Assembly (NCBI GenBank): GCA_937888905.1
Contig: CALATA010000022.1
Span: 248,001-312,000 of the forward strand
Source: Terrimonas sp937888905
GTDB taxonomy: Bacteria; Bacteroidota; Bacteroidia; Chitinophagales; Chitinophagaceae
Length of the DNA stretch: 64,000 bases
Direction of reading: 5' to 3'
This document shows positions 24,607 through 32,929 of this stretch, piece after piece. The notes beneath the pieces were generated by a model. That model was not told where the DNA came from. It was given only the letters and a program-made list of their open reading frames with translations, and did not search any database. A program made the position numbers and the translations under genes. Each line of letters starts with the position of its first letter. The first letter of the stretch is position 1.

Positions 24607-25383
24607 TTAATCCCAAATGTCTTTTAGAAAGTCTGCAAGCAATTGATTAAATGTATCCGGCTGATCGAGATTGGCCAGATGGCCGGCTTCCTTCAATTGA
24701 TGAATCGTATTTCGCCAATGATTCAGCCCCTGTTGTTGCAGGTATGTATAATCTATGATCTGCTCTTTTTCTCCAAACAAAAAAGCAAACGGAATCGCAG
24801 CCTTCTTCAGGCTGGCCAATTCATCGTTCCATTTCCCCGCGGCAACAGAAGCACCCAACCCGGTTCTGAACAGCGGGTCAGTTCGTTTAAAAGCATCGAT
24901 CATGCGCGCGATAACAGCTTCATCGCGGTGAAATATCAAGCCCCTCAGGTATGCGTCAAGACGGGTGTCGTCAGGATCTGCTTCGAATAAAACACTGCCA
25001 TATTCAAACGGTTTCATGAAGGACGCTGGTGTTATAGCCTGTCCTGTAAGACAGGCACCGGTCATAAAGAGACCGCGGCAACCCGGCAAAAATGGCAGCG
25101 CTTCCGAAGCTACGGCACTGCCTAAGGACAGTGTGACGATAACGTATTCCTTTAAAGCAAGAGACCCTATGTGACCGGCGAGTATTTTTCCCAATGATGG
25201 CAACGAATAGTCTGCGGCCTGGGGTGATTTCCCATGTCCTGGAAGATCGATGCAAATACATAAATAGTCCTTAAAGACAGGAGCATTGACCTGTAGCTGC
25301 CATACAAAGCTGTCATCGTTTGCCGGATGAAGGAAGATCAACGCTTTTTCTCCCTGTCCTGTTATGTAATGTGATAGTTGCAT
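24607..25383 (-). CDS. alpha/beta hydrolase
   Basis: 258 residues. The fold is visible: ALIFLHPANDDSFVWQ (oxyanion strand), DLPGHGKSP, nucleophile region VIVTLSLGSAVASEAL, acid region LFGEKEQIIDYTYL and the final His in KEAGHLANLDQP. The nucleophile elbow reads Thr-Leu-Ser-Leu-Gly, so the first Gly of G-x-S-x-G is replaced by Thr. The substrate is unknown. The gene follows a LuxR-PAS regulator by 17 bases, so the two are probably one transcript. ATG 25383 avoids overlap with the upstream gene. Confidence 0.84.
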   Translation of the reverse strand: MQLSHYITGQGEKALIFLHPANDDSFVWQLQVNAPVFKDYLCICIDLPGHGKSPQAADYSLPSLGKILAGHIGSLALKEYVIVTLSLGSAVASEALPFLPGCRGLFMTGACLTGQAITPASFMKPFEYGSVLFEADPDDTRLDAYLRGLIFHRDEAVIARMIDAFKRTDPLFRTGLGASVAAGKWNDELASLKKAAIPFAFLFGEKEQIIDYTYLQQQGLNHWRNTIHQLKEAGHLANLDQPDTFNQLLADFLKDIWD

Positions 25384-25400
25384 GATTGAGGGGAATAATC

Positions 25401-26195
25401 CTATATAAGACCGCTGCGGCATCCGAATGCCACGAGTTCGGCCATATTTTTTGTATTTGTTTTTCTCAGTAAATTCTTTCGGTGATTGGCCACGGTGTTT
25501 TCCGTTATATGCAGCCGGTCTGCAATTTGTTTACCGCTGAGTCCTTCGGACATGTATTGAAGAATGCGGCGCTCGTGGGAAGAAAGCAGCGCGTCTTCCT
25601 CATTAGGAAAATAATAATGCTGCTGTAAGAGCCTGTTACCATCAGGATTAGCCTGCTCTATTGAGTGCGAGATTAATTGATCCTTTTTAAACGGGGAAAT
25701 GTCTACTACCATTCCGAGACTGTAAAGAGGCTGCCCGGTGTCTGGCGAACTGATATAAAATCCGCGCTGGTATATCGGTACATAGCTGCCGTTGCGGTGC
25801 CGAACTCTGAAATTATAGGAAAAAATATAGCGATGGTGTTCATTGGCTGGTTGCGCAGCAAGAAATTCTTTATTCCTGGTAAAGACCTGCTCGTTATATA
25901 CTTTGAAGTCGTCTTTTTGGTATACATCTATCAATTTGGGTATACCTCCTTCCAGAAAAGCTTCGGGCGATTCGTTGAGTATGCCTCTGATAGCGTCGGT
26001 AAAAAGAAGGTACCGGCCGGTAGTATAATCTATGGCATATAAAAGGGGAGCAGTGTGCGTAAGATGATTCCCCAGGCGTTCAAGGGAATCGATCATCCCG
26101 GTTATCTCCTGTTGATTCACCTTGTTGTCCTGCTTACCAATCTCCTGCAGGTGTTCACTGTAGGTGAGTGCCCGGAGATCTTTGCTCTTTCTCAT
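25401..26195 (-). CDS. LuxR-family transcriptional regulator with PAS domain
   Basis: 264 residues. A PAS-like sensory domain (about residues 40-185) contains YAIDYTTGRYLLFTD, a run of aromatic strands and a typical PAC-like end (YSLGMVVDISPFKKD). The C-terminal LuxR/GerE helix-turn-helix reads LSSHERRILQYMSEGLSGKQ, then IADRLHITENTVANHRKNLL. It has no receiver domain. The ligand is unknown. The downstream hydrolase is its likely target. ATG 26195 is preferred over the TTG at 26219. Confidence 0.87.
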   Translation of the reverse strand: MRKSKDLRALTYSEHLQEIGKQDNKVNQQEITGMIDSLERLGNHLTHTAPLLYAIDYTTGRYLLFTDAIRGILNESPEAFLEGGIPKLIDVYQKDDFKVYNEQVFTRNKEFLAAQPANEHHRYIFSYNFRVRHRNGSYVPIYQRGFYISSPDTGQPLYSLGMVVDISPFKKDQLISHSIEQANPDGNRLLQQHYYFPNEEDALLSSHERRILQYMSEGLSGKQIADRLHITENTVANHRKNLLRKTNTKNMAELVAFGCRSGLI

Positions 26196-26275
26196 ACGAA
26201 CATTTTTTATGGAGATCAATGGCCATTTATGGCTATTGACTTTCGACAGGTGTTCGAGTTAGTTTTAGCACCGAT

Positions 26276-26283
26276 TAAAGTTA
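26276..26283 (-). promoter_or_regulatory. -7-like element for the LuxR-PAS gene
   Basis: TAACTTTA on the minus strand, one base off TAnnTTTG, about 80 bases before the ATG. A second similar word, TAGCTTTA, lies just upstream. Confidence 0.35.
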
Positions 26284-26362
26284 AATAAAGCTATCAATTT
26301 TTTTATTGATACGGTGCATTTTGGCGCCGTTATAAAACCTTTTAGTCCAAAACCAACTAACT

Positions 26363-28048
26363 ATGATACGGAAAGGGATCTCTGTTGTTTGTAGCCTGCT
26401 GATTTGCTTCGGCCTCAGGGCGCAATGTGTAAAGGGTTTTTCAGAACAATATAACTATACCTCCACTGCTTTCGGTACGGCTAACGATTACAAGCCCGGC
26501 CTGCAGATAATCGGCTGCGTGGAAAACAAGCCCGGTCTCCAGGGACAGCAAATATTCTGGAGCGTATTGCCGCTGGTGAGAGACTATAAGGTGGTACGTT
26601 TTACCAAGGTAATTGAACTTACGTGCGGTAATACGATCAGGAAAGAGGTATTCCTGTACGATCTAAAGAAGAACAACTGGGTGGTGGGCCGTTCTTTCAA
26701 CGGTGACATACTGCTTAGCGACAATATCTTCAAAGAAGAATGCAATAATTCCGTCAATAGAATCCTGAAGATTTATGTAGAAAATATACGGGGGGAACTC
26801 GCAGATGACGACCCGCTGGTGGTGCAGGAACGAAACAGAAAATTACTTACGGATAAACGTAAAGGTTATAGCGAAGAATTGAATGAACTCCGGCAACAAT
26901 ATAACACGCTGATGAGTTCTGTCAATGATCTTGATGGCGTAGATAAGACGAAGATCAACGGAATGAAAAGCCGGTTTCAGCAACTTTTGTCCGGTACTTC
27001 CACCACATTAAACGCTGTGTATACGGATCAAATGCCGGAAGCAACCGAAAACAGAATCCGTGAGAGCCTGGATAGTATGGACGATCTTCTTACGGACATG
27101 GAAACGGAAGTTGCCTCGCTGCAGTTAGCGGCCGGGAAGCCGGCGAAAAAACAAAGCAGCGAGGATACAAAACAGCAGCAGGACAAAGCGCGCCCGGTGT
27201 ATACGGAAAGTGAGGAAACACGCCAGTTGCGGCAACGTATGGAAGCACAGGAACAACAAAACCAGCAAGAGAATACGGTCGCTGCTGCGGGTCTTGGTGC
27301 TGTTGCAGGTATAGGAGCGGCCATTATGGGCAGCGGCAACAGTGACTACAGTGATGAAGAAGAACCGGTGGTAGTGCGCGGCATCATCGGCGCAAGCTAC
27401 CAGAACATTCCGGTAGTTACCAATTACAATGGAACAGGGTTCATGCCGAAAAGTGAAAACAGTGCCACGGGACCGGTATGCCTGAACCTCGGATTAGATG
27501 CCTTATTCTTTCACGACAGGACAGTCGGGTTCAATATAAATCCCTTTTTTAATTACGGATTGCTGGCCTTCAGCTCCGGCACCGGACATCTGCTGAATTA
27601 TGGCGCTGAGCTCAATGTCAAATGCGGTAATAAATTCCAGGTGGTAGCGAAAAGTGGATACGAGGTCAGAAGCGGTGAAGAAAACTATGATGCGGCAGAG
27701 ATAGGCATCAACGGCACCACTTATTCAAAGTACAATTACCAGGTGCTTAAATATGGCGTAGGACTGCGGTATAAATTCGTGGAGTTGTCTGCTATGCAGG
27801 AAAATGTTGCTTCCGCAGATGATGACACAGAAAGGCTGTCTGCCTGGTCTTATGAAATGAAAATGGAATATGCGTGGTTTGGTATGAGGATAAAGTATGC
27901 TCCCGGTTATCCGGCAGCGGGGGAAATACAGTACCCTTCGGCTTATGAACAAAAAAAGGAGAGCCTTTTTTCAATGTCCTTATATTGGAGGCTATCATTA
28001 TTTCGTTCCAATAAAAACACAAGGAGAATATCCGGAAATAGCCGGTAA
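26363..28048 (+). CDS. secreted protein with coiled-coil, glycine-zipper and beta-rich C-terminal domain; unknown function
   Basis: 561 residues, not recognised. The signal peptide ends about residue 20 (LLICFGLRAQ). A Cys-containing N-terminal domain (about 20-145) is followed by a long charged coiled coil (about 150-320, many Gln/Glu/Arg). A short glycine-zipper helix (AAAGLGAVAGIGAAIMGSG, about 308-326) comes next, then a C-terminal domain of repeated amphipathic strands rich in Tyr and Gly that looks like a small outer-membrane barrel. It stands alone, divergent from the LuxR gene, and ends in a strong terminator. Confidence 0.68.
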   Translation: MIRKGISVVCSLLICFGLRAQCVKGFSEQYNYTSTAFGTANDYKPGLQIIGCVENKPGLQGQQIFWSVLPLVRDYKVVRFTKVIELTCGNTIRKEVFLYDLKKNNWVVGRSFNGDILLSDNIFKEECNNSVNRILKIYVENIRGELADDDPLVVQERNRKLLTDKRKGYSEELNELRQQYNTLMSSVNDLDGVDKTKINGMKSRFQQLLSGTSTTLNAVYTDQMPEATENRIRESLDSMDDLLTDMETEVASLQLAAGKPAKKQSSEDTKQQQDKARPVYTESEETRQLRQRMEAQEQQNQQENTVAAAGLGAVAGIGAAIMGSGNSDYSDEEEPVVVRGIIGASYQNIPVVTNYNGTGFMPKSENSATGPVCLNLGLDALFFHDRTVGFNINPFFNYGLLAFSSGTGHLLNYGAELNVKCGNKFQVVAKSGYEVRSGEENYDAAEIGINGTTYSKYNYQVLKYGVGLRYKFVELSAMQENVASADDDTERLSAWSYEMKMEYAWFGMRIKYAPGYPAAGEIQYPSAYEQKKESLFSMSLYWRLSLFRSNKNTRRISGNSR

Positions 28049-28050
28049 CA

Positions 28051-28083
28051 AAAAATCCCCCGCAGACCGCGGGGGATTTTTTT
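28051..28083. terminator. terminator between converging genes
   Basis: AAAAATCCCCCGC, 5-base loop, GCGGGGGATTTTTTT. It is a perfect stem with A and T runs on either side. Confidence 0.88.
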
Positions 28084-28150
28084 ATAAGTCAAAAGTTAAA
28101 AAGTCAAAATTCAAAAGGCTGCCTATTGACGATTCACGATTCACGCTCTC
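28084..28150. repeat. repeat words running into the lysS stop codon
   Basis: AAGTCAAAAGTTAAAAAGTC and AAAATTCAAAAGG, then TTGACGATTCACGATTCACG. The last part encodes the C-terminal residues and the stop of lysS on the minus strand. Confidence 0.7.
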
Positions 28151-29684
28151 CCTGTTGAATCTCGTCACTTTTCTCCGGCCTCATCTGCGGGAAGAACAAC
28201 ACATCCTGGATGGAGGGCTGATTGGTCAGCAACATACAAAGACGGTCGACGCCGAAACCAATACCAGAGGTCGGTGGCATACCATATTCCAATGCACGCA
28301 GGAAATCGTAATCGATGAACATGGCTTCATCATCTCCACGTTCCATCAGTTTTACCTGGTCTTCAAAACGCTCGCGCTGATCCACGGGATCGTTCAGCTC
28401 AGTATAGGCGTTGGCAATTTCCTTACCGTTTACGATCAGTTCAAAGCGCTCAACCAGTCCGGGTTTGCTGCGGTGTTTCTTGGTCAGCGGACTCATTTCA
28501 ACCGGATAGTCGATGATGAAGGTCGGCTGTATGTAATGGTCTTCACATTTTTCACCAAAGATTACGTCGATCAGCTTACCCTTGCCCATTGATTTATCAA
28601 CGGGAAGATGTAATGCAGCACATACTTCACGCAGACCGGTTTCATCCATTTCACTTACATCATAACCCGTATGTTCTTTGATCGCGTCGTAGATGCTGAT
28701 ACGTTTGAACGGCGCTTTGAATGAAACAGTTTGATCGCCTACCTGCAGATCGGTACTGCCACATACATCGAGCGCAGCTTTTTCCAGCAGTTGCTCGGTG
28801 GTTTCCATCATCCACAAATAATCTTTATACGCCACATAAAATTCAAGAATGGTAAACTCGGGGTTATGGGTGCGGTCCATGCCTTCGTTGCGGAAGTTGC
28901 GGCTGAATTCATATACCCAGTCAAAGCCACCTACGATCAGGCGTTTGAGGTAAAGTTCGTTGGCAATACGCAGATAGAACGGCACATCCAATGCATTGTG
29001 GTGCGTAATGAACGGACGAGCCAGTGCTCCGCCGGGAATGCTCTGCAATACGGGTGTATCTACTTCCAGTCCGCCCCGGTCGTTAAGGAACTGGCGGATG
29101 GAATTGATCAGTTTGGTACGCTTCAGGAAAGTTTCCTTTACGTTGGGATTGATGATGAGATCGGCATAACGCTGACGGTAACGGAACTCGGGGTCTGTTA
29201 CTTCGTCGAATACGTTTCCTTCTTCATCGCGCTTCACCACAGGCAGCGGCTTCAATGATTTGGCCAGCAGCGTGAGTGTTTGCGCATGTACGGATATTTC
29301 GCCGGTACGTGTGGTGAACACAAAACCTGTAACGCCGATGATATCACCGAGGTCGAGGCCGTGTTTTACCAGTACATCCCATTCGCTTTTGTCTTCACCG
29401 GGATACAAATCGTCGCGGCGGATATACAATTGCAGAATGCCTTTGCTGTCCTGGATTTTTACGAAGAATACCTTTCCCTTGTCATTGATGCTCATGACGC
29501 GTCCGGCCACACAAACATTGGCAAACGCATCTTTATTTTCTTCCGTGTATCCTTCACGGATATCAACCGAATAGTTGGAAACGGGGTATAAAGGAGCGGG
29601 ATAGGGGTCGATGCCGGCCGCCTGCAGCTTCGCGAGCTTTTCGCGCCGTACCTGTTCCTGCTCTGATAAGTGCTGTACACTCAT
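28134..29684 (-). CDS. lysS: lysine--tRNA ligase (class II)
   Basis: 516 residues. The N-terminal OB-fold anticodon-binding domain contains VAGRVMSINDKGKVFFVKIQ. Class II motifs follow: motif 2 FRNEGMDRTHNPEFTILEFY and motif 3 GIGFGVDRLCMLLTN. ATG 29684 gives MSVQHLSEQEQVRREKLAKL and lies 27 bases after an exact promoter -7 element. The longer open frame to 29741 would run through that promoter. The last codons and the stop (ERES then TGA) come from a GTGAATCGTGAATC repeat word shared with intergenic regions, so the C-terminus has been rewritten by the repeat. Confidence 0.96.
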   Translation of the reverse strand: MSVQHLSEQEQVRREKLAKLQAAGIDPYPAPLYPVSNYSVDIREGYTEENKDAFANVCVAGRVMSINDKGKVFFVKIQDSKGILQLYIRRDDLYPGEDKSEWDVLVKHGLDLGDIIGVTGFVFTTRTGEISVHAQTLTLLAKSLKPLPVVKRDEEGNVFDEVTDPEFRYRQRYADLIINPNVKETFLKRTKLINSIRQFLNDRGGLEVDTPVLQSIPGGALARPFITHHNALDVPFYLRIANELYLKRLIVGGFDWVYEFSRNFRNEGMDRTHNPEFTILEFYVAYKDYLWMMETTEQLLEKAALDVCGSTDLQVGDQTVSFKAPFKRISIYDAIKEHTGYDVSEMDETGLREVCAALHLPVDKSMGKGKLIDVIFGEKCEDHYIQPTFIIDYPVEMSPLTKKHRSKPGLVERFELIVNGKEIANAYTELNDPVDQRERFEDQVKLMERGDDEAMFIDYDFLRALEYGMPPTSGIGFGVDRLCMLLTNQPSIQDVLFFPQMRPEKSDEIQQGERES

Positions 29685-29710
29685 GGGATCGTCTTGATTT
29701 TTTGAGAGGG

Positions 29711-29741
29711 CAAAGGTACTCCTTACGGCGCAGAACTGCAA
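29711..29741 (-). promoter_or_regulatory. strong Bacteroidota-type promoter for lysS
   Basis: Minus strand: TTG (29741-29739), 20 bases, TACCTTTG (29718-29711). Both elements match the consensus exactly. Confidence 0.8.
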
Positions 29742-29748
29742 AGCGGTG

Positions 29749-30198
29749 TCAGAAGCGCAGCCTGAACCCGATGGTCGGATAGCTGGCCTGGCTCATGCGC
29801 GGCATATTAATGTCGTCGATTTTTTCGGAACCAAAGGCCATATCGCCGCGCAAATACTTTCTTTTTTTATGTGCGGCCACCACAAAAAGAGGAATGCTGG
29901 TGAGGGCAAATGCGACACCGGCAATGAGCAGGATCACGCCGCCGATGATATTCATATTGGGCTTGTCCCAATTGTTGTTAGAGTTGTCGATGAGAATGAT
30001 CCCGGTTGTAATGGCCGCAGCGCCAGCTACTCCTAACACAAAAGCGTTGGTTTTGAGCCGGTGTACCTGGTCTTCAATCTGTGACTGAGAGGGCATCGGA
30101 CGGGCTTCGCGCGGGCGGATAGTGTCGGCAGAAGGGGTAAGAGCAGCCTGGGCCGTATAGGTCGCCAGGAAGGTCAGCAACAGCAGAATTGATCTCAT
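29749..30198 (-). CDS. small membrane protein of unknown function
   Basis: 149 residues. A signal peptide (MRSILLLLTFLATYTAQA) is followed by a polar segment and two hydrophobic helices (about 52-70 and 84-110, FVLGVAGAAAITTGIILI and IIGGVILLIAGVAFAL). A basic loop (HKKRKYLRGDM) and a short tail ending in FRLRF complete it. The Phe-terminal tail is odd for an inner-membrane protein. I do not recognise the family. It lies upstream of lysS on the same strand, but lysS has its own promoter. Confidence 0.65.
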   Translation of the reverse strand: MRSILLLLTFLATYTAQAALTPSADTIRPREARPMPSQSQIEDQVHRLKTNAFVLGVAGAAAITTGIILIDNSNNNWDKPNMNIIGGVILLIAGVAFALTSIPLFVVAAHKKRKYLRGDMAFGSEKIDDINMPRMSQASYPTIGFRLRF

Positions 30199-30344
30199 AA
30201 TGTTTAAATTCGGTAGGAAAATTACGTGTTTATGTTAAGGCAAGGTAAAGACACACAAAAAAATAGGACCGCTGCACACGAATTGGTCTGTTTGGTCGTC
30301 AAATAGGCTGCACGGCCCTCTCTCATCGTAAAACAAATGAATGT

Positions 30345-31061
30345 ATGAAGAAAACTTACCTTTTCGCGTTTATCCTGGCTACCCTTGCGGCACCTGTTTA
30401 TAGTTCTGCACAGATCAAAATTCCGCAGGTATTGAAAAAAGGCTCGTCCGGCAAAGTGACCGAAGCGGAAGCCGGCCAGGGTGTTAAAGAAGCCCTTTCC
30501 CAAGGCGTGCTCAATGCCGTACTCAACCTCAACAAGACCGACGGATTTTTCGGCAGCAATGTTTATAAAATGTTCCTCCCGGAGGATGCCCAGAAAATAG
30601 AAAAGACACTTCGTGCGGCGGGCATGGGTGCGCAGGTTGATAAAGCCATTCTCGCCATCAACCGCGGTGCGGAAGATGCGGTGGCTTACGCAAAACCCAT
30701 ATTCCTCGATGCCATCAAGCAGATCACGGTTACCGATGCGCTGAAACTGGTTTCCGGCCAGAAAGATGCGATCACGCAATTCTTTAAATCAAAAACTACG
30801 GCGCAACTGACCGCGGCATTCCGCCCCTCCGTACAGTCTTCACTCGAAAAAGTGAATGCTACCAAATATTACACGGACATCGTTACCTCGTACAATAATT
30901 TCCCTACCACTTTTAAAAAGATCAACCCCGACCTGACTGGCTATGTGGTAGACAGGGCTGTGGCAGCGTTGTTTGACCAGGTGGCGCAGGAAGAATCAAA
31001 GATCCGCGCCAATCCGATGGGGCAGGCTTCGGATATTTTGAAGAAAGTGTTTGGGAAATAA
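30345..31061 (+). CDS. DUF4197 domain protein, secreted
   Basis: 238 residues with a signal peptide (about 1-23, ending in SSAQ). The DUF4197 pattern runs along the whole mature protein: QGVKEALSQGVLNAV, FGSNVYKMFLPEDAQKIEKTLR, INRGAEDAVAYAKPIFLDAIKQITV, ITQFFKSKTTAQL and LTGYVVDRAVAALFDQVAQEESKIR. It is helical and presumably periplasmic. The family has no known function. The stop codon is followed directly by an AATGTG-type repeat. Confidence 0.88.
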   Translation: MKKTYLFAFILATLAAPVYSSAQIKIPQVLKKGSSGKVTEAEAGQGVKEALSQGVLNAVLNLNKTDGFFGSNVYKMFLPEDAQKIEKTLRAAGMGAQVDKAILAINRGAEDAVAYAKPIFLDAIKQITVTDALKLVSGQKDAITQFFKSKTTAQLTAAFRPSVQSSLEKVNATKYYTDIVTSYNNFPTTFKKINPDLTGYVVDRAVAALFDQVAQEESKIRANPMGQASDILKKVFGK

Positions 31062-31265
31062 CAAATGTGAAAATGTGCCGCCGCCTTGCGGCAGATGTGT
31101 AAATGTGTCGCAGGCGTCGGATACGAACATTACGGAAACGTTGGGGATATTAAATAGCCCAACGTTTTATTTGCTTTTCGACAAGTTGGGAGCACCCCAT
31201 TAAGCCAGTAGTTTTTTCTGGCATTCCTCCATTTCCACATCTTCACATTTTCACATTCCGCCGAA
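31062..31265. repeat. AATGTG-type inverted repeat element with internal terminator
   Basis: The left part (31062-31111) has AATGTGAAAATGTG, a TGCCGC/GCGGCA hairpin and GATGTGTAAATGTG. The right part (31225-31265) has the reverse-oriented words CATTTCCACATCTTCACAT and a CCGCC/GGCGG hairpin. The right end lies inside the coding region of the flavin reductase gene. Confidence 0.8.
31136..31172 (+). terminator. terminator in the centre of the repeat element
   Basis: AAACGTTGGG, 12-base loop, CCCAACGTTT followed by TATTT. It serves the DUF4197 gene, and possibly both directions. Confidence 0.65.
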
Positions 31266-32153
31266 GGCGGACGGCTCCGTTGCCAGCAGCACCTGCCAGG
31301 CATCGGCCACCTTTCCCTGCAGCAATAATGTGCGGGCATGCAGGTGCAACTCCTTTTCCAGGTCCTCGGGATTCAGGCTGTAATATTGAATGATTTGCTG
31401 AAGATGCGTATCGTGATAAGCAGCATCAACTACCGGCGGCTCGTGCACGTTGGCCAATTGACCTAATTCATTTCCTGTCAGTATTTTGCTGTTGCGGATG
31501 CCGGAGGGTAACTGATCGATGCCGATGCCGAGCCTGGTGTTAGGCTTTTCCACCATGAACAAATTGCTTTCGTTTACCCGGCAGTACCAATCTCCGCCGA
31601 GGCGTGCCACCAGCGGCAGTTTACGCTGATCGATCTTTTTGTTTTCATCGAGCAGATCGTCAGCAATATGCAACTGCAGTACTTCGCAGATAACGAGATT
31701 GCCCGCACCGCCCTCAGTGCCGAGCGGTTTTATTTCGAGCACCCTGCACTCCAGTTTTACCGGACTTTCCTTCACCATCGGCGGCTTCACTACATTTCCT
31801 GCCTCCTGCGTAAATCCCGCTTTGATAAATTCGTTGACGCCCGCCGGATATTCACAACTGGCCAGCGATGTCTGCTGTACCATGTTTTCCGTTACCATAT
31901 TAATAACAACCTCCGGCACTTCTTTGAGGTTTTCCAGCGTGTGTTTGGTGGTGTTGTCGCGCACGCGCCGCGAAGGTGAAAAGATGACCACCGGTGGTTG
32001 GGAAGAAAAAAGATTGAAAAAACTAAAGGGGCTGAGGTTCACTTCGCCTTTGGCATTAATGGTCGAGGCAAAACAGATCGGGCGCGGTGCAATAACGTGC
32101 TGCAGGTAGTATTGTCGTTCAACAGTGGAAAGCGTGGCAAGATCGAGGACCAT
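31251..32153 (-). CDS. flavin reductase-like (FMN-binding split barrel) protein
   Basis: 300 residues. The flavin reductase domain opens IAPRPICFASTINAKGEVNLSPFSFFN, with PPVVIFSPSRR and NMVTENMVQQTSLASCEYPAGVNEF following. It binds FMN. The electron acceptor is unknown. A helical C-terminal extension (about 215-300) is typical of this subgroup. The final residues AFGGM and the stop are encoded by the CCGCC-hairpin repeat, so the 3' end appears to have been replaced by the repeat. ATG 32153 is the start; a -7 element (TAGTTTTG, 32172-32179 minus) lies just upstream. Confidence 0.87.
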   Translation of the reverse strand: MVLDLATLSTVERQYYLQHVIAPRPICFASTINAKGEVNLSPFSFFNLFSSQPPVVIFSPSRRVRDNTTKHTLENLKEVPEVVINMVTENMVQQTSLASCEYPAGVNEFIKAGFTQEAGNVVKPPMVKESPVKLECRVLEIKPLGTEGGAGNLVICEVLQLHIADDLLDENKKIDQRKLPLVARLGGDWYCRVNESNLFMVEKPNTRLGIGIDQLPSGIRNSKILTGNELGQLANVHEPPVVDAAYHDTHLQQIIQYYSLNPEDLEKELHLHARTLLLQGKVADAWQVLLATEPSAFGGM

Positions 32154-32171
32154 ACAATAAAAATTAGGACA

Positions 32172-32179
32172 CAAAACTA
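32172..32179 (-). promoter_or_regulatory. -7 element for flavin reductase gene
   Basis: TAGTTTTG on the minus strand, an exact TAnnTTTG match, 18 bases before the ATG. Confidence 0.5.
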
Positions 32180-32215
32180 GCGGTTAATGCGAAAGCGCCG
32201 AAACCGAATAGCACA

Positions 32216-32233
32216 TTCAGAAAATATTCAGAA
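32216..32233 (+). promoter_or_regulatory. direct-repeat operator before the response regulator gene
   Basis: TTCAGAAAATATTCAGAA: two TTCAGA half-sites spaced 11 bases start to start, the geometry used by OmpR/PhoB/PmrA-type regulators. The -7 element TAGATTTG lies at 32243-32250, so the site covers the -33 region and would suit an activator. Related sites lie at 34214 and 36374. Confidence 0.65.
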
Positions 32234-32242
32234 TTGGTCTGT

Positions 32243-32250
32243 TAGATTTG
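32243..32250 (+). promoter_or_regulatory. -7 element of the two-component operon
   Basis: TAGATTTG, an exact TAnnTTTG match, 4 bases before the GTG start. No TTG sits at the expected distance, which fits activator-dependent transcription. Confidence 0.6.
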
Positions 32251-32254
32251 TAAG

Positions 32255-32929
32255 GTGAAAGTGCTCATCATAGAAGACGAACCGGAGCTGGCCGCCAGCA
32301 TCACGGATTATTTGTCGGGAGAAAGTTATCTCTGCGAAACGGCCGCCTCATTCCGGCAGGCCCTCGAAAAAATCAATGCTTTCGAGTACGACTGCATCCT
32401 GCTCGACCTGATGCTGCCCGGCGGAAACGGACTCGATATTTTACAGGAAATAAAACACCGCAAACGCGAAGAAGGTGTGATCATCATCTCCGCAAAAGAT
32501 GCCGTGGAAGATAAAATAAAAGGATTGCAGATCGGTGCCGACGATTATATCAGCAAACCCTTTCACCTGGCCGAGCTCGCCGCCAGAATTTATTCACTGA
32601 TCCGCCGCAAGCAATTCAATAATACCAACGTGCTGCGCCAGGAAGAAATTGAAGTGAACCTGTTGGCGAAGACAGTACACGTGCATGGTAAGGTGGTGAA
32701 TTTTACACGTAAAGAACTGGACCTGCTGCTTTATTTCATGGCCAACCGCAACAGGGTCGTTTCCAAAACCGCCCTGGCAGAACATCTTTCCGGCGATATC
32801 GCCGATATGCTCGACAGTCACGATTTTGTTTACGCACATATCAAAAATCTCAAGAAAAAATTAGCAGAAGCCGGCGCAACCAACTACCTTAAGACAATCT
32901 ATGGCTCCGGCTATAAGTGGGAATCATGA
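32255..32929 (+). CDS. OmpR/PhoB-family response regulator
   Basis: 224 residues. The receiver domain has the acidic pair in IIEDEPELAASI, phospho-acceptor Asp51 in CILLDLMLPGGNG, and Lys101 in DDYISKPFHLAEL. The winged-helix DNA-binding domain (about 130-224) contains FTRKELDLLLYFMANRNRVV and the C-terminal YLKTIYGSGYKW. GTG start with a 4-base leader after the -7 element. Its stop overlaps the kinase start (ATGA). A direct-repeat operator upstream suggests autoregulation. Confidence 0.94.
   Translation: MKVLIIEDEPELAASITDYLSGESYLCETAASFRQALEKINAFEYDCILLDLMLPGGNGLDILQEIKHRKREEGVIIISAKDAVEDKIKGLQIGADDYISKPFHLAELAARIYSLIRRKQFNNTNVLRQEEIEVNLLAKTVHVHGKVVNFTRKELDLLLYFMANRNRVVSKTALAEHLSGDIADMLDSHDFVYAHIKNLKKKLAEAGATNYLKTIYGSGYKWES

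Noticed and set aside
29685..29741. Longer N-terminus for lysS
   Set aside because: The extension crosses an exact promoter -33/-7 pair and adds residues not found in the family.
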